A DNA stretch of 64,000 nucleotides from an uncultured Alphaproteobacteria bacterium (GCA_944392565.1 CALXWX010000001.1:65444-129443), one strand, 5' to 3'. Positions 10,052 through 19,660 are shown, numbered from the stretch's first letter. Translations and numbers: made by a program. The notes: generated by a model from the sequence alone, not told the origin.

Positions 10052-10080
10052 AAACCGGGGACCTGCCCCGGTTTCTTCTT
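10052..10080 (+). terminator. Rho-independent terminator after the OmpA fusion gene
   Basis: AAACCGGGG (10052-10060) pairs with CCCCGGTTT (10066-10074), followed by TCTTCTT. It closes the three-gene plus-strand secretome block. Confidence 0.8.
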
Positions 10081-10101
10081 GCCCCCGCGGCAGTACAACC
10101 C

Positions 10102-10152
10102 CAGTTCCCCTCTATGGCGGGGGTGCCGCGCAGCGGCGGGGTGGTCCAAGAA
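10102..10152. repeat. Interspersed repeat, type B
   Basis: A G/C-rich palindromic unit (AGTTCCCCTCTATGGCGGGG, then TGCCGCGCAGCGGCGGGGTGG). Near-identical copies sit at about 45279-45330, 58477-58530, 58826-58880 and 59262-59315. It is intergenic and REP-like. Confidence 0.8.
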
Positions 10153-10191
10153 ACCCCAGGAAACTATAATTCCCCGTTATCCCGCGGTCCA

Positions 10192-11109
10192 TCACGCAAA
10201 CACGGAAAACAGTTCCCAATGCGCACTGCCCACGAATTGATCAACCGGAACCAGCGACACTAACCTGTATTTCTGTTTTAAAATTTCCGCATCGCGCGCC
10301 CATGTTTGCGGATTACATGAAATATATATAACGCGCCCAACATTTGATTTCACCAATTCCGTGCATTGCGCAATTGCCCCGGCGCGCGGCGGATCCATTA
10401 CAACACAATCGTATTTATTCAACATCCCGACCGTCAATGGATTACGAAATAAATCACGCCGCACCCCTGCGCCGACAATATCAAACCCATCTGCATTCAA
10501 TGCATATGTAAAATTCCCCAATCCACAAAATAAATCCGCACATCGGCGCGCCCCCGCCGCCGCAGCAACAACCATATTACGCAATATATCCGCACCGACA
10601 ACGGTTGGCTGTAAAAACGCGCCCGACGGATATTCCACACTGACATCGCCGAATTTAACAATTGGCGTTGCACTTTGAATCACAATGCGCCCATTCCATG
10701 TCACACGCAACACATCCAAATGCATCGCTGCATTTTTAAATTCAGAACTGAAATACGGCACAGCCGATGACACCGCAATATCAATACCATTATCACACGC
10801 TGTCACCAACACGGCACCCGCCCCACCCCACGGCAACGATGCCACCGCCGGCAATATATCATTTATCGCCGCACAACACAGCGGACAATGCTGCACCGGG
10901 ACAATATTCTTGGACCGATGCCGATAGAATCCAAACACCCCATCGGCAAATGCAAAATCTGCACGCCGGCGCGTACCGGCATCGATCCAAATTGCATTCC
11001 CAGTAATTGGCAAACCATCCAGTTCTGAAATTTTCTGCGCATGATAATCCGGCGATGTAAAATCATATTTACACCCACCACAAATCCCAAAGAACGGACA
11101 AGTATTCAT
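10192..11109 (-). CDS. TrmA/RlmD-family RNA (uracil-5-)-methyltransferase, short form
   Basis: A 305-residue SAM-dependent RNA m5U methyltransferase. The N-terminal Fe-S ligands CPFFGICGGC and a later HCPLC match the RlmC/RlmD type. DLFCGLGNFT (SAM site), DPPRAG, and SCNP with the catalytic Cys are present, as is the terminal TPVDQF-type motif (VPVDQFVGSAHWE). Family members usually have about 400-450 residues. The N-terminal TRAM domain is missing, and about 25 residues appear to be lost between IVGAG and DLFRNPLT, where the acidic SAM-ribose ligand normally sits. Activity is therefore uncertain. It starts 6 bases after the upstream beta-barrel gene without its own ribosome-binding site. Confidence 0.85.
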   Translation of the reverse strand: MNTCPFFGICGGCKYDFTSPDYHAQKISELDGLPITGNAIWIDAGTRRRADFAFADGVFGFYRHRSKNIVPVQHCPLCCAAINDILPAVASLPWGGAGAVLVTACDNGIDIAVSSAVPYFSSEFKNAAMHLDVLRVTWNGRIVIQSATPIVKFGDVSVEYPSGAFLQPTVVGADILRNMVVAAAAGARRCADLFCGLGNFTYALNADGFDIVGAGVRRDLFRNPLTVGMLNKYDCVVMDPPRAGAIAQCTELVKSNVGRVIYISCNPQTWARDAEILKQKYRLVSLVPVDQFVGSAHWELFSVFA

Positions 11110-11115
11110 ATCAAA

Positions 11116-11763
11116 TTAAAAATTCACACGCGCCCCAACGCGGAATTGATGCGCGGTTGGTGCAAAATCAGCAATATATTCAAACTTTGGTGAAAACATA
11201 TACATATATCTGTACCCAAAATCCAGCGTAAATCTGTCGCCTAATTCAACACCCAATCCCGCCATTGCGGATGCAACCGGACTGATTTTATTTTCTATTG
11301 TTGTACCATCAACACTGTTCCACGATACACCACCGCCAATGCCAACATACGGAACCAATCGCTGATTATAAAACAGGCGATAAATATTATCGATACGCGC
11401 ATCCAGTATAAAATTCAACATCGCTGTATCACCCGTTAATTCAAATGCATTCCATTTCGCAGATGTACGAATATAGTTTGCCTCTATCCGAAAAATATCA
11501 AACGGACGAACGCCGGCAACAACTTCAAAAGATGATGTATTTTTCCCATCAACATGCACTGTATCATCCGCGCCATTTGACCACATTGAAAAATCATATG
11601 CCCCACCAATATAAAACTGGCGCACACGGGCAAATGCCTGGTCATCATGCCCACCAACAGATTCCGGTGCGGGCATATTAACCTGTTCTACGCGATATGG
11701 TATTGCCGCATTTGCCGCGATTGGCATTATACACAATAAACCAAATAAAATTTTCGCATTCAT
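11116..11763 (-). CDS. Outer-membrane beta-barrel protein
   Basis: A 215-residue protein with AGGAAA upstream of the ATG and a signal peptide ending AANA. Alternating hydrophobic and aromatic strands (FEVVAGVRPFDIFRIEANYI, LVPYVGIGGGVSW, FTLDFGYRYMYMF) and the end FRVGARVNF, with a terminal Phe for BAM recognition, indicate an eight-stranded OmpA/OmpX-like barrel. It is the middle gene of a leftward three-gene unit with the barrel at 11786-12550 and the methyltransferase. Confidence 0.8.
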   Translation of the reverse strand: MNAKILFGLLCIMPIAANAAIPYRVEQVNMPAPESVGGHDDQAFARVRQFYIGGAYDFSMWSNGADDTVHVDGKNTSSFEVVAGVRPFDIFRIEANYIRTSAKWNAFELTGDTAMLNFILDARIDNIYRLFYNQRLVPYVGIGGGVSWNSVDGTTIENKISPVASAMAGLGVELGDRFTLDFGYRYMYMFSPKFEYIADFAPTAHQFRVGARVNF

Positions 11764-11785
11764 TTTTATTTCCTATATTTATCTG

Positions 11786-12550
11786 CTAGAAATTCACACG
11801 GAATGATGCCATAACATTACTGATATTATCAACACCACCGGCGCGAACATTCCACCCAAATCCATTGCCAATCATCATTTGATATTGATACATAATATCA
11901 ATACCAATCAAATCGTTCAGCATTATATTAAATCCAACTGTTGCCCGTGGCGCCGCAATAACAAATCCATCTGCCCCACCAGCACCATCAAACTTGTAAA
12001 CACCCGCCGCCGCACCAACGCCCATAAACGGCACAAAATGGCGACGACGCGTAATATCACCGGTCTGAACATATCGCCGTGCAAAATCAAAATACAGCAT
12101 ACCACCAACTGTTTGATATGTCGCCTGGGCATCTTTCAAATCTGAAAATTCAAATGTAGATTCTTGGAAATCGATTTCCGTACGAACATACGACGACAAA
12201 TTCCATCCCAAACCAATTTGGGTGGTCCAGCTGCCAGAGCTTTCATATCCCCTGTCCCCAATATGCGCATAATCCGTGGCAAAGCCTAAATTTAACCCCG
12301 CCCCGGCGCGCAAATACATTGATGTCGGAATAAACATCTGGATATCATCATCCACCGCCACACCAACCGACTGATACACATCCAGTCCTAATTCCCCCGG
12401 TGCCGCATCCGGCACATCAACATTTTCCCGCGTGGCGACCAAATCCACCCCTTCGGTAATTTCATCGATAAACATTTCATCAGTGTATTGTGCCATTGCC
12501 GGCGATACAACCAGAACAATAAAAATCCCCAGATATGATAATTGTTTCAT
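11786..12550 (-). CDS. Outer-membrane beta-barrel protein
   Basis: A 254-residue protein; GGATGG precedes the ATG, and the signal peptide ends PAMA. An acidic mature N-terminus (about 21-70) leads into amphipathic strands typical of small OMP barrels (WTTQIGLGWNLSSYVRTEIDF, FVPFMGVGAAAGVYKF) and the end VMASFRVNF. It ends like its neighbour at 11116-11763 (RVNF), suggesting an old duplication. Substrate or ligand is unknown. Confidence 0.8.
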   Translation of the reverse strand: MKQLSYLGIFIVLVVSPAMAQYTDEMFIDEITEGVDLVATRENVDVPDAAPGELGLDVYQSVGVAVDDDIQMFIPTSMYLRAGAGLNLGFATDYAHIGDRGYESSGSWTTQIGLGWNLSSYVRTEIDFQESTFEFSDLKDAQATYQTVGGMLYFDFARRYVQTGDITRRRHFVPFMGVGAAAGVYKFDGAGGADGFVIAAPRATVGFNIMLNDLIGIDIMYQYQMMIGNGFGWNVRAGGVDNISNVMASFRVNF

Positions 12551-12631
12551 ATTTTATCCATCCAATAATTATTACTTATAAAATGATAACATAAATTGCA
12601 ACTTGATTCCAGCCCGATTTATTCGTACCAT

Positions 12632-13465
12632 ATGAATAAAATGAAGAAAGATACAGATAAAAAAATTGCACTGGTTGCCGGTGCATTAGATTTGCCATTT
12701 TTTACACGCGACGCACTGCGTCGTGCTGGCTGGGATGTATATGTTGTGGGATTAAAAAACTTTTATGACCCGCGACTGAAACCTGACATTGTTGTTCGTC
12801 CGGCGGGTGGATGGCCAGCTGTTCGTGAATTTCGCCGGCGAGGGATAAAAAAATTAACATTTGTTGGCGCATTGGGTCACCCGAACCTGGGGGATATGCG
12901 CCCAGATTTATGGTCAATTGGATTATTATTCAGTATATTAAAACATCAACGGGGGTATGATTCTATGGCTGTTGCATTAAACAAGGCATTAGAAAAACGC
13001 GGCTTCGAAATTGTTGCCGCCCAGGATGTGGCACCAGACCTGACATTCCAAACACCGGGTGTTCAAACCAAGACCAAGCCAAGCGCCCGCGATAAACGCG
13101 ACATTGAACGCGCAATTGATGTATCACACACTATTGGCGCCGCCGATATCGGCGCATCCGTTGTTGTTGACAAACAGGTCATCGCTGTTGAGGCCGCCGA
13201 AGGCACCGCCAAAATGCTGGAACGCGTCGTTGATATGCGTAAAACAAAGAAAAAATCCAGCGGCGTTTTCGCAAAAATGACAAAACCTGGTCAAGATTTA
13301 CGCATAGACATCCCCGCAATTGGTGTTGATACAGTAAATGCGGTTGCAGCGGCAAAACTGCGTGGAATTATCGTTAATACAAAAACATGTTTTGTTGTGA
13401 ATAAACCTGCTGTTATAAAACAAGCAAACAAGCTAGGTATTTTTATAATTGCAATTGATGAATAA
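12632..13465 (+). CDS. lpxI: UDP-2,3-diacylglucosamine pyrophosphatase LpxI
   Basis: A 277-residue LpxI (DUF1009) protein, which hydrolyses UDP-2,3-diacylglucosamine to lipid X in lipid A synthesis at the cytoplasmic face. Family hallmarks seen are the N-terminal IALVAGALDLPFF, the central GALGHPNLGDMRPD-like stretch, and the C-terminal IPAIGVDTVNAVAAAKLRGI. Length is normal. ATG at 12632 or 12641 could start it; neither has a strong ribosome-binding site. It is not next to lpxA or lpxB here, unlike many alphaproteobacteria. The GT61 gene begins inside its last codons. Confidence 0.9.
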   Translation: MNKMKKDTDKKIALVAGALDLPFFTRDALRRAGWDVYVVGLKNFYDPRLKPDIVVRPAGGWPAVREFRRRGIKKLTFVGALGHPNLGDMRPDLWSIGLLFSILKHQRGYDSMAVALNKALEKRGFEIVAAQDVAPDLTFQTPGVQTKTKPSARDKRDIERAIDVSHTIGAADIGASVVVDKQVIAVEAAEGTAKMLERVVDMRKTKKKSSGVFAKMTKPGQDLRIDIPAIGVDTVNAVAAAKLRGIIVNTKTCFVVNKPAVIKQANKLGIFIIAIDE

Positions 13466-14675
13466 AAATAAACAAAAAAAGTTAATCAATATGATAAAAA
13501 CTTTTGTCCCTGAAAATGTTACAGATCACTATAACAAAATATTACAATTCACAAAGATAAAACCAGAACCCAAAATACACAAAATTCATGATGGAATAAT
13601 AGCCATAGATAATAAAAACGAGGCATTTGGTGTATTTGATAATAATAAAAATTTTATCAATGAATCAATATGCAGACGCGGCAATCATAAACGACATATT
13701 CCAAACAAAAACTGCATCAACAAAATTCAAAAATATGATTTTGATGTAATATACTGTGGTGGCAATACCATGCACCATTTCGGACACTTTTTAATAGAAG
13801 GTCTCAGCCGTGTTTATCCATATTTATATAAAAAATATCAACACTGCAAATTAATATTTATTGATAATCATTCACTACCTAATTATGCAAAGACTTTATT
13901 AAATCTGCTGGGTGTACCAGATGAAAATATAATCGTTTTGAATCACAGCGCACAATTCAGAACCGTATATATCCCAGACCAATCATTTGATATCACAAGT
14001 TACTCTTCAACAATACAAGCAAAGGTATACAAAAAAATTGCATCAAATACAAATGCACATGATAAATTCAATAAAATATATGTTTCACGCACTGCAATGG
14101 GAGACAGAAAAACATTTGGCGAAGAACAAATTCAAAACATATTTGAACAAAATGGTTATAAAATAATTTATCCGGAACAATTACCATTGCCCGAACAAAT
14201 CGGATTAATAAAAAATTGCAAATACTTGGCTGGGCTGGCAGGAACCGCACTTCATCTTGCCACATTTATGAAACCAGGTGGTACAGTAATACAAATAAAA
14301 CGCAACACTGTTATAGGCGACAATACATTTGCCCAAAACCTGATTAATAAAACAACTGGATTAAATTTCATTTTGATTTGGGGCAGCACAGAACCAGTAC
14401 CATCGGCACATTTTTCACAACAACCACAGATTGTCGGCATTACACCACAATTGCTTAAATTTTTTGATTGGGCAAAATTTAAATATTCTGATACAGACTT
14501 GCAAGAAAACACACAATCCGTACAAGAATATAAAACAGCATATTCACAATATATTAAAAATACGAAAAATAATAAAATAAAAAAATCCATTGCCAAAATA
14601 TGCAGTTGCTTTTTACCAACACGCCAACTGCGGCGAATGTTTCGTAATTATATTTCAACAAAACTTAAAATATAA
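13458..14675 (+). CDS. Glycosyltransferase family 61 protein (DUF563)
   Basis: About 405 residues if the ATG at 13458 is used; it overlaps the lpxI stop by 8 bases, and a later ATG at 13491 is also possible. GT61 signs are MHHFGHFLIEGLSRVYP near residue 103, IYVSRTAMGDRK, and PLPEQIGLIKNCKYLAGLAG with GTALH. The C-terminal 40 residues are basic. GT61 enzymes transfer pentoses or other sugars onto glycans or lipopolysaccharide, and pairing with lpxI fits a role in LPS decoration (inference). The gene is visibly A+T-richer than its neighbours, which may reflect transfer. Confidence 0.8.
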   Translation: MNKNKQKKLINMIKTFVPENVTDHYNKILQFTKIKPEPKIHKIHDGIIAIDNKNEAFGVFDNNKNFINESICRRGNHKRHIPNKNCINKIQKYDFDVIYCGGNTMHHFGHFLIEGLSRVYPYLYKKYQHCKLIFIDNHSLPNYAKTLLNLLGVPDENIIVLNHSAQFRTVYIPDQSFDITSYSSTIQAKVYKKIASNTNAHDKFNKIYVSRTAMGDRKTFGEEQIQNIFEQNGYKIIYPEQLPLPEQIGLIKNCKYLAGLAGTALHLATFMKPGGTVIQIKRNTVIGDNTFAQNLINKTTGLNFILIWGSTEPVPSAHFSQQPQIVGITPQLLKFFDWAKFKYSDTDLQENTQSVQEYKTAYSQYIKNTKNNKIKKSIAKICSCFLPTRQLRRMFRNYISTKLKI

Positions 14676-14703
14676 AAAATCCCGCGAAATGCGGGATTTT
14701 TTA
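14675..14703. terminator. Bidirectional Rho-independent terminator
   Basis: AAAAAATCCCGC, loop GAAAT, GCGGGATTTTTT. It serves the plus-strand GT61 gene and the minus-strand gene at 14723. Nearly the same hairpin recurs at 26033-26060 and 26541-26571. Confidence 0.85.
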
Positions 14704-14722
14704 CACCTTGTACGAATAAATT

Positions 14723-16810
14723 TTATTCACACGCACCATATGAACGCGCCACCGGATAGTTTTCTATACACACGCTGCCCGAAACGACACATGCCGAATT
14801 TATCAGTGTTGTTGATGTGGCATCTGCTGGCTTGTAATTCAATTTGGCATTTTCACATTGATTTAAATTCGTCAATGTACCACATGCGCGCCGCCATGAA
14901 TCACAATCAACCGCCGTGCCTGTTGGATATATTGTATCCGGCAAATTCAAATTCCATTTTACATAGAAATCGCGCAGCGAACCAATTGTATAAGACTTGC
15001 CATATCCAATTTGCGCCAAATCATCACCAACCCGACAATTAATATTACTGCGTTCAACAAATGCGGTTATTGCCGTTGCCAAACCACCCGCACCGGCACC
15101 AACACCAGCACCAATACCGACACTTTTCCACATATTAGACGCCTCGCCATTTTGCAACAGATCCTGAATTTCGGCGGTGAAAACATCATCCAGTCTGTCC
15201 ATATCTGCCTCTATCTCAACCGCTGATTTACAAGACTCATCCGCCGCACTTGCGCAATAAATGCTTTCACCACGCGCCCGCGCTAAATTCAACGGTTCAA
15301 ACGAACACAACGCATCATCTGTTTCTGTATCTGTTGTTTGTGACGCTTGATCTGCTTGCAAACTTGCTAAATACTCTGCGCACTCTTGTGCTGTCGTAAA
15401 ATTTCTCCCAATACATGGCGCCGCAATAGGTAACGCGCTAAAACAATCTTCCACTATATTATAATTAGAACAATCAACATTTACATCTGTAATTATTGTT
15501 GTCTCTGTTGCCACATCCACAGAATTGCACATTTTCAATGCTGATTCCAATTGCACATATTTATCATATAATTCGACAACTTCTTCACACTGTGATTGCG
15601 ACATAATATCAACTGTTGCCGGTATTCTGTTTTCTAAATATTCGCTGATTGTGCCAAATTGCCCATCTGCCCGTAATTCTTCAGTCAGCATTTCCCGGTG
15701 ATTTTCACGACTGCAATCAAATGCACGCGCGCCATGACCGGCAATTGCCCCAATACCGGCACCCAAAACCGTACCGCCACCAACACCAACAACCGCCGCC
15801 GTACGACTTTGATTCATTAACGAAAACCCAAACAAATCGCGATTACATGTAAATGTATCCCCGGCAACACGCCATACCTCTGCCGGCTGGTCATCACCGG
15901 CGGCACCAAACAGCCAACTGTTTTTAATATGCGTATTTTTATTATATGCCGCAACCCGCAGCCAGCATTCCGCCGTCTTTGGATCCCAGCGCGCATAATG
16001 ACCGCGCGCAGCATCTGTTAATCCATTTGTATTAACCTCTACCCCCTGGGGCTTGGTCTTAATTAACATATTTCCATTTTGATTATTGTACGCACCAACA
16101 ACCTGGTTGTATTCTGCGGTCACACCGCCACTGCCCGACACCGCATTAAACGATGAACCATATGTGTTTCTGTCCAATAACAGACATGTATTTTCCGCCT
16201 GATTTGGTGTCAACCCCGTTTTGCGTAATACAAAATTATAATATTCTGGCTGAACCCGGCGGGCATTAAAGTCAATCCACACATCAGACGACGACCGATA
16301 AACATTTTTACAATCGCGCCGAACATCAGTTATACATTTTTCAACCTGAATATGGCACAGCCCCATACCATTAATGATTGAATTTCGTACATCTTCATCA
16401 AACATATCATTCAATCCACCCGGCAACGCACCATTATTAATACACATTAATAAATCATTCATACAATTTTCAATTGTGTATTCAGAATTCTTGACGCCAC
16501 CATCTGGACATTCTGGTTCTGGCTGGGGTTCAGGATTATCCGGATTATCTGGTTCATCGCCACCACCACCGCCATTGCCTGAATTTCCACTGGGCAAATT
16601 CGGCGACAAATTTCCGACCGAATTTCCCGGCAATGTCGGCATTGTTGGCATACGCTGTGATGCGGCAGACTGTGTCACACCCGCACGGTTCAGCTGCGTT
16701 ACATTATACGCCGCCCGTCCCGTTGCATTGACAGCAATCGCATCATATCCAAATGCACACATTCCTAAAACAATAAATGATGCACCAAATTTTTTCAGCA
16801 TGCCCGGCAT
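14723..16810 (-). CDS. Large secreted Cys-rich protein, unknown family
   Basis: A 695-residue protein; AAGGGGGAG lies 6 bases before the ATG at 16810. A signal peptide (about 1-26) is followed by a Gly/Pro/Asn-rich linker (about 55-105) containing DEPDNPDNPEPQPEPE. C-x6-C units (CMNDLLMC, CHIQVEKC then ITDVRRDC) resemble those of the other Cys-rich genes here. Two glycine-zipper-like segments (VVGVGGGTVLGAGIGAIAGHGA near 340 and VGIGAGVGAGAGGLATAITAF near 570) could insert into a membrane. The protein ends in a Cys-containing tail (YPVARSYGACE). Envelope location is inferred; function is unknown. Confidence 0.75.
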   Translation of the reverse strand: MPGMLKKFGASFIVLGMCAFGYDAIAVNATGRAAYNVTQLNRAGVTQSAASQRMPTMPTLPGNSVGNLSPNLPSGNSGNGGGGGDEPDNPDNPEPQPEPECPDGGVKNSEYTIENCMNDLLMCINNGALPGGLNDMFDEDVRNSIINGMGLCHIQVEKCITDVRRDCKNVYRSSSDVWIDFNARRVQPEYYNFVLRKTGLTPNQAENTCLLLDRNTYGSSFNAVSGSGGVTAEYNQVVGAYNNQNGNMLIKTKPQGVEVNTNGLTDAARGHYARWDPKTAECWLRVAAYNKNTHIKNSWLFGAAGDDQPAEVWRVAGDTFTCNRDLFGFSLMNQSRTAAVVGVGGGTVLGAGIGAIAGHGARAFDCSRENHREMLTEELRADGQFGTISEYLENRIPATVDIMSQSQCEEVVELYDKYVQLESALKMCNSVDVATETTIITDVNVDCSNYNIVEDCFSALPIAAPCIGRNFTTAQECAEYLASLQADQASQTTDTETDDALCSFEPLNLARARGESIYCASAADESCKSAVEIEADMDRLDDVFTAEIQDLLQNGEASNMWKSVGIGAGVGAGAGGLATAITAFVERSNINCRVGDDLAQIGYGKSYTIGSLRDFYVKWNLNLPDTIYPTGTAVDCDSWRRACGTLTNLNQCENAKLNYKPADATSTTLINSACVVSGSVCIENYPVARSYGACE

Positions 16811-16910
16811 GAAAACTCCCCCTTAAAATTATCTTTTTAATTATACCCTAAATATACATGAAAAAAAAGTACTTTTTCGCCCAACACAATGAAATTTATA
16901 TCAATAATTA

Positions 16911-16938
16911 TTGACAAATAATATAAATTGTCTATATT
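16911..16938 (+). promoter_or_regulatory. Sigma-70-type promoter placed for a near-leaderless mRNA
   Basis: TTGACA (16911-16916), 16-bp spacer, TATATT (16933-16938). The start codon at 16947 lies only eight bases past the -10 box, about where transcription should begin. Confidence 0.7.
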
Positions 16939-16946
16939 TATATAAA

Positions 16947-17978
16947 ATGAAAATCGTACCAAACTTTTTAAAAACACACAAATATGCATTTATATGGACC
17001 GCATGCTATATTTTTGTAATGTGGGCAATTTTGCATTTTATGTTTAATTTCGATATGTTTTCTGGCACAGATTGGATACGACTGGCACATTCTAAATTAT
17101 ATGGATTTCCTGGATTTGTATTTGGATTATTAATATTGTCGGCAATCCCATTATATATTGCAACAACCGCAATTATAATTCGCAAGAAAAAACCACTGTT
17201 CACTATTCCATTACCTAAAATCATGGAACCCGTACCCGACGAAGCACATGTTAAACCAGAAACAAAACAAGACACATCGCCACAATCCGCGGAACCAACC
17301 GCGCCACAGCAAACACCCACGAACGAATTGCCGCGCAAAATTCCCGCAGAATTGCGACATCAATTTATACGCGCCCAAAATAGTATGGGACCAATGCAAC
17401 ATTCTGTATTCGATACACCCAACATAACCGCCATAAACGAACAAGAAAAAAATATATCAACCCAGCCACCATCCGCACAATCCACGAACGGATTGCCGCT
17501 GCCAAATGACTTTGATATACCATCTGAAAATATTGATCCAGATATAAATACAATAAACTTTACCCCTGTTTTCCAGGATATAGACTTTGATGAACCTGAC
17601 ACAAAACCAGAATCATTAACCGCACCCGATATAAATCCACCAACCGAGCAAAACAATGATGAAAATCAAACAATTATAAAATATCTGGAATCACATAACA
17701 TAAAATTTACAATTGAAAACGGCATTGTAATAACAGACCACGATGCAATCGCCACACATAATGACCCAGATTTTTGGATTGCAGACAATGAAACATGGTT
17801 CGCCGCCGGTCGGCAAAAACCATCCCCCGCGGACACTGTTTTATCAATATCCGCGGCGCGCGGCGTGCGCCCCGTGCTATATTTAGAGCAAACAAACATA
17901 ATGGATTTTGACGCACGCCGCGCGCAATGGCGTGATGATGGCATTACCGTCATAACATCACCATCTGAACTTGATTAA
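16947..17978 (+). CDS. Membrane protein with two transmembrane helices and a long Pro-rich tail
   Basis: A 343-residue protein starting at the ATG at 16947. Two N-terminal hydrophobic helices (about 13-36 and 52-78) with basic IIIRKKK after the second place the rest in the cytoplasm. A Pro/Thr/Asp-rich disordered region (about 95-235) leads to a compact domain (about 240-343: IIKYLESHNIKFTIENGIV, FWIADNETWFAAGRQKPSP, RGVRPVLYLEQ, WRDDGITVITSPSELD). That alpha/beta pattern vaguely recalls small nuclease-like folds, but no catalytic motif was identified. No ribosome-binding site is visible. Confidence 0.65.
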   Translation: MKIVPNFLKTHKYAFIWTACYIFVMWAILHFMFNFDMFSGTDWIRLAHSKLYGFPGFVFGLLILSAIPLYIATTAIIIRKKKPLFTIPLPKIMEPVPDEAHVKPETKQDTSPQSAEPTAPQQTPTNELPRKIPAELRHQFIRAQNSMGPMQHSVFDTPNITAINEQEKNISTQPPSAQSTNGLPLPNDFDIPSENIDPDINTINFTPVFQDIDFDEPDTKPESLTAPDINPPTEQNNDENQTIIKYLESHNIKFTIENGIVITDHDAIATHNDPDFWIADNETWFAAGRQKPSPADTVLSISAARGVRPVLYLEQTNIMDFDARRAQWRDDGITVITSPSELD

Positions 17979-17994
17979 TAATTAACCTTTCTAT

Positions 17995-19632
17995 ATGTTG
18001 AACCTCTGTCAGGTCCCATTGAACGCCTGCGGAATATCCACCACCAGTGCCGCAGATGCAGAAAAATCATTGATTTGGGATTTTGTCGTTGCACGCTTGG
18101 CATCTATGCGTGTGAATTCCTGTACCAATCAGGTCAAAGAATGTCTGCAATCTGATGATATGTGTGGGGCGGACTATACCCAATGCATTGGACTGGAAAC
18201 AGATACAATAATGCGCATGTGCCCGTATCAATCATTGGTCGGATGTCAACAGGTTTATGGCGAAGAAAATATTCAGGGTGATGATGTGTATGATGAACTG
18301 GCAAACATGGTCCAGGGCATTATGGTAAACATTGATAATAATCTATTAACAGAATGTCAAAAAGTAGCCGATGAATCAATGATACGCGTTTGCGGTGATT
18401 CCGAAGAGTGTTCTAATTTAACTACTGATGATAATATTGGTGCCAGATCACTGGAATATAAAATATGCCAGTATGAATTTGTTCCCGATTCAATGGATTT
18501 AACATATGGTAATTGCAGAAATGATGTTTCACAAATTACTGATGCAGAACTGGGGCGGGTTGAAGGTTCGACCACGGGTGAACTGGGACCGGTTACGCCA
18601 TTGGCGGGGATAATAGATGGGGTAATATATTGGGAAAGTGTCGAAATTGACAGTGAAGGTCATTTAAGTTCTGTTGATGAATATTTTGAAAAAATCGGTG
18701 AAACAAATATTTCCGATGCACAAAAAGAAAAGGTTCGAACAGAATTGGGGAATTTGCAAAAAAGTATTGATATGGCAATCCAGGCAATCGAAAATGATCC
18801 CAGTGTTCAATTCTGTCTTACAGGTCGTGAAGTACAAGGCATTTCAAAAAATTTAAGCACAATCAGGGATGATGGCACCAGTGCGCGTTTTCCAAATTTA
18901 ACAAAGCAAATGCGCATTATAATTGCAAATTCGGCACTGAAAATCGCCAAGGAAAATTATTATAAAAAGTATGACGAATTAACAGAACGCATGTTGCAAG
19001 ATTATGTTACAATGTCTGAACGCATGGCAGAAATACAACAAGAAAATGCGCTGGATGCGCGTCGCCACCAGGCACGATATGCGTGCGTTACATTGGCGGA
19101 TATGAGTTCATTACCCAAAACCCCGACACCAAAAAGTCTGGCGGGGACAATGATTACAATGGCGATGGTTGTTGCGGCAACAGTTGTTGTTACGGTCTTT
19201 ACAGCGGGGGCTGGTGGAATCGCTATTGCTGCGGGTCAAGCGGCTATAAGCAAAGCGGTAGCAAGTGGTACTATAACAGGGCTTATAGAAATTGGACAAG
19301 CTGCAGCTGCCGCTTCTTTGTCCACTAGTACTATCATTGCTGCCGCCGCCGGTGCTGGGGGGGCCAGATATTTGGGTGGAATGATTGGTTCTTTGACAGT
19401 TGGCGATAATTCATCGGTTGATATTAATGAATTGCCAATGTCGGGACGACATGAAACAAACCAATGGAATTTTAAAGAGGTTGTAACATCTGACTTTAAT
19501 TGGGAAACATTGGTTTGTCATAAATGTACGCGTACAACAAATTGCGAACAAACGCGCACCCCATTATTCGGCAATATGTATTGTAAAAAATGGGGCGAAC
19601 CGACCGAGGTTTGTAAAGATATACAATTTTAA
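17995..19632 (+). CDS. N-terminally truncated paralogue of the 955-residue Cys-rich protein
   Basis: A 545-residue reading frame from the ATG at 17995. It matches the C-terminal half of the protein at 19660-22527 from its first residue (MLNLCQVPLNACGIS) to its last (KDIQF against EDVQF). It keeps the CTNQVKECLQSDDMCGADY-TQC motif, but lacks the partner's signal peptide and first 478 residues. Residues about 383-466 form a hydrophobic Gly/Ala-rich insert not found in the partner, possibly two membrane helices. Without a signal peptide its cysteines would stay in the cytoplasm unless the insert directs it. It may be a decaying gene, but the frame is intact. It starts 16 bases after the preceding gene. 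Confidence 0.65.
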   Translation: MLNLCQVPLNACGISTTSAADAEKSLIWDFVVARLASMRVNSCTNQVKECLQSDDMCGADYTQCIGLETDTIMRMCPYQSLVGCQQVYGEENIQGDDVYDELANMVQGIMVNIDNNLLTECQKVADESMIRVCGDSEECSNLTTDDNIGARSLEYKICQYEFVPDSMDLTYGNCRNDVSQITDAELGRVEGSTTGELGPVTPLAGIIDGVIYWESVEIDSEGHLSSVDEYFEKIGETNISDAQKEKVRTELGNLQKSIDMAIQAIENDPSVQFCLTGREVQGISKNLSTIRDDGTSARFPNLTKQMRIIIANSALKIAKENYYKKYDELTERMLQDYVTMSERMAEIQQENALDARRHQARYACVTLADMSSLPKTPTPKSLAGTMITMAMVVAATVVVTVFTAGAGGIAIAAGQAAISKAVASGTITGLIEIGQAAAAASLSTSTIIAAAAGAGGARYLGGMIGSLTVGDNSSVDINELPMSGRHETNQWNFKEVVTSDFNWETLVCHKCTRTTNCEQTRTPLFGNMYCKKWGEPTEVCKDIQF

Positions 19633-19634
19633 AT

Positions 19635-19660
19635 AAAAATCCCCCAAATGGGGGATTTTT
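19635..19660. terminator. Shared bidirectional terminator between the two inverted paralogues
   Basis: AAAAATCCCCC, loop AAAT, GGGGGATTTTT. Plus-strand stop ends at 19632; the minus-strand TGA (19660-19662) touches the hairpin arm. Confidence 0.85.

Noticed and set aside
10192-10194. Alternative genetic code with UGA read as an amino acid
   Set aside because: TGA ends the methyltransferase gene, the 955-residue gene and rbfA at positions consistent with their families, so the standard bacterial code holds.
19083-19328. 81-codon Cys/Gly-rich frame inside the truncated paralogue
   Set aside because: Out-of-frame shadow of the hydrophobic insert.
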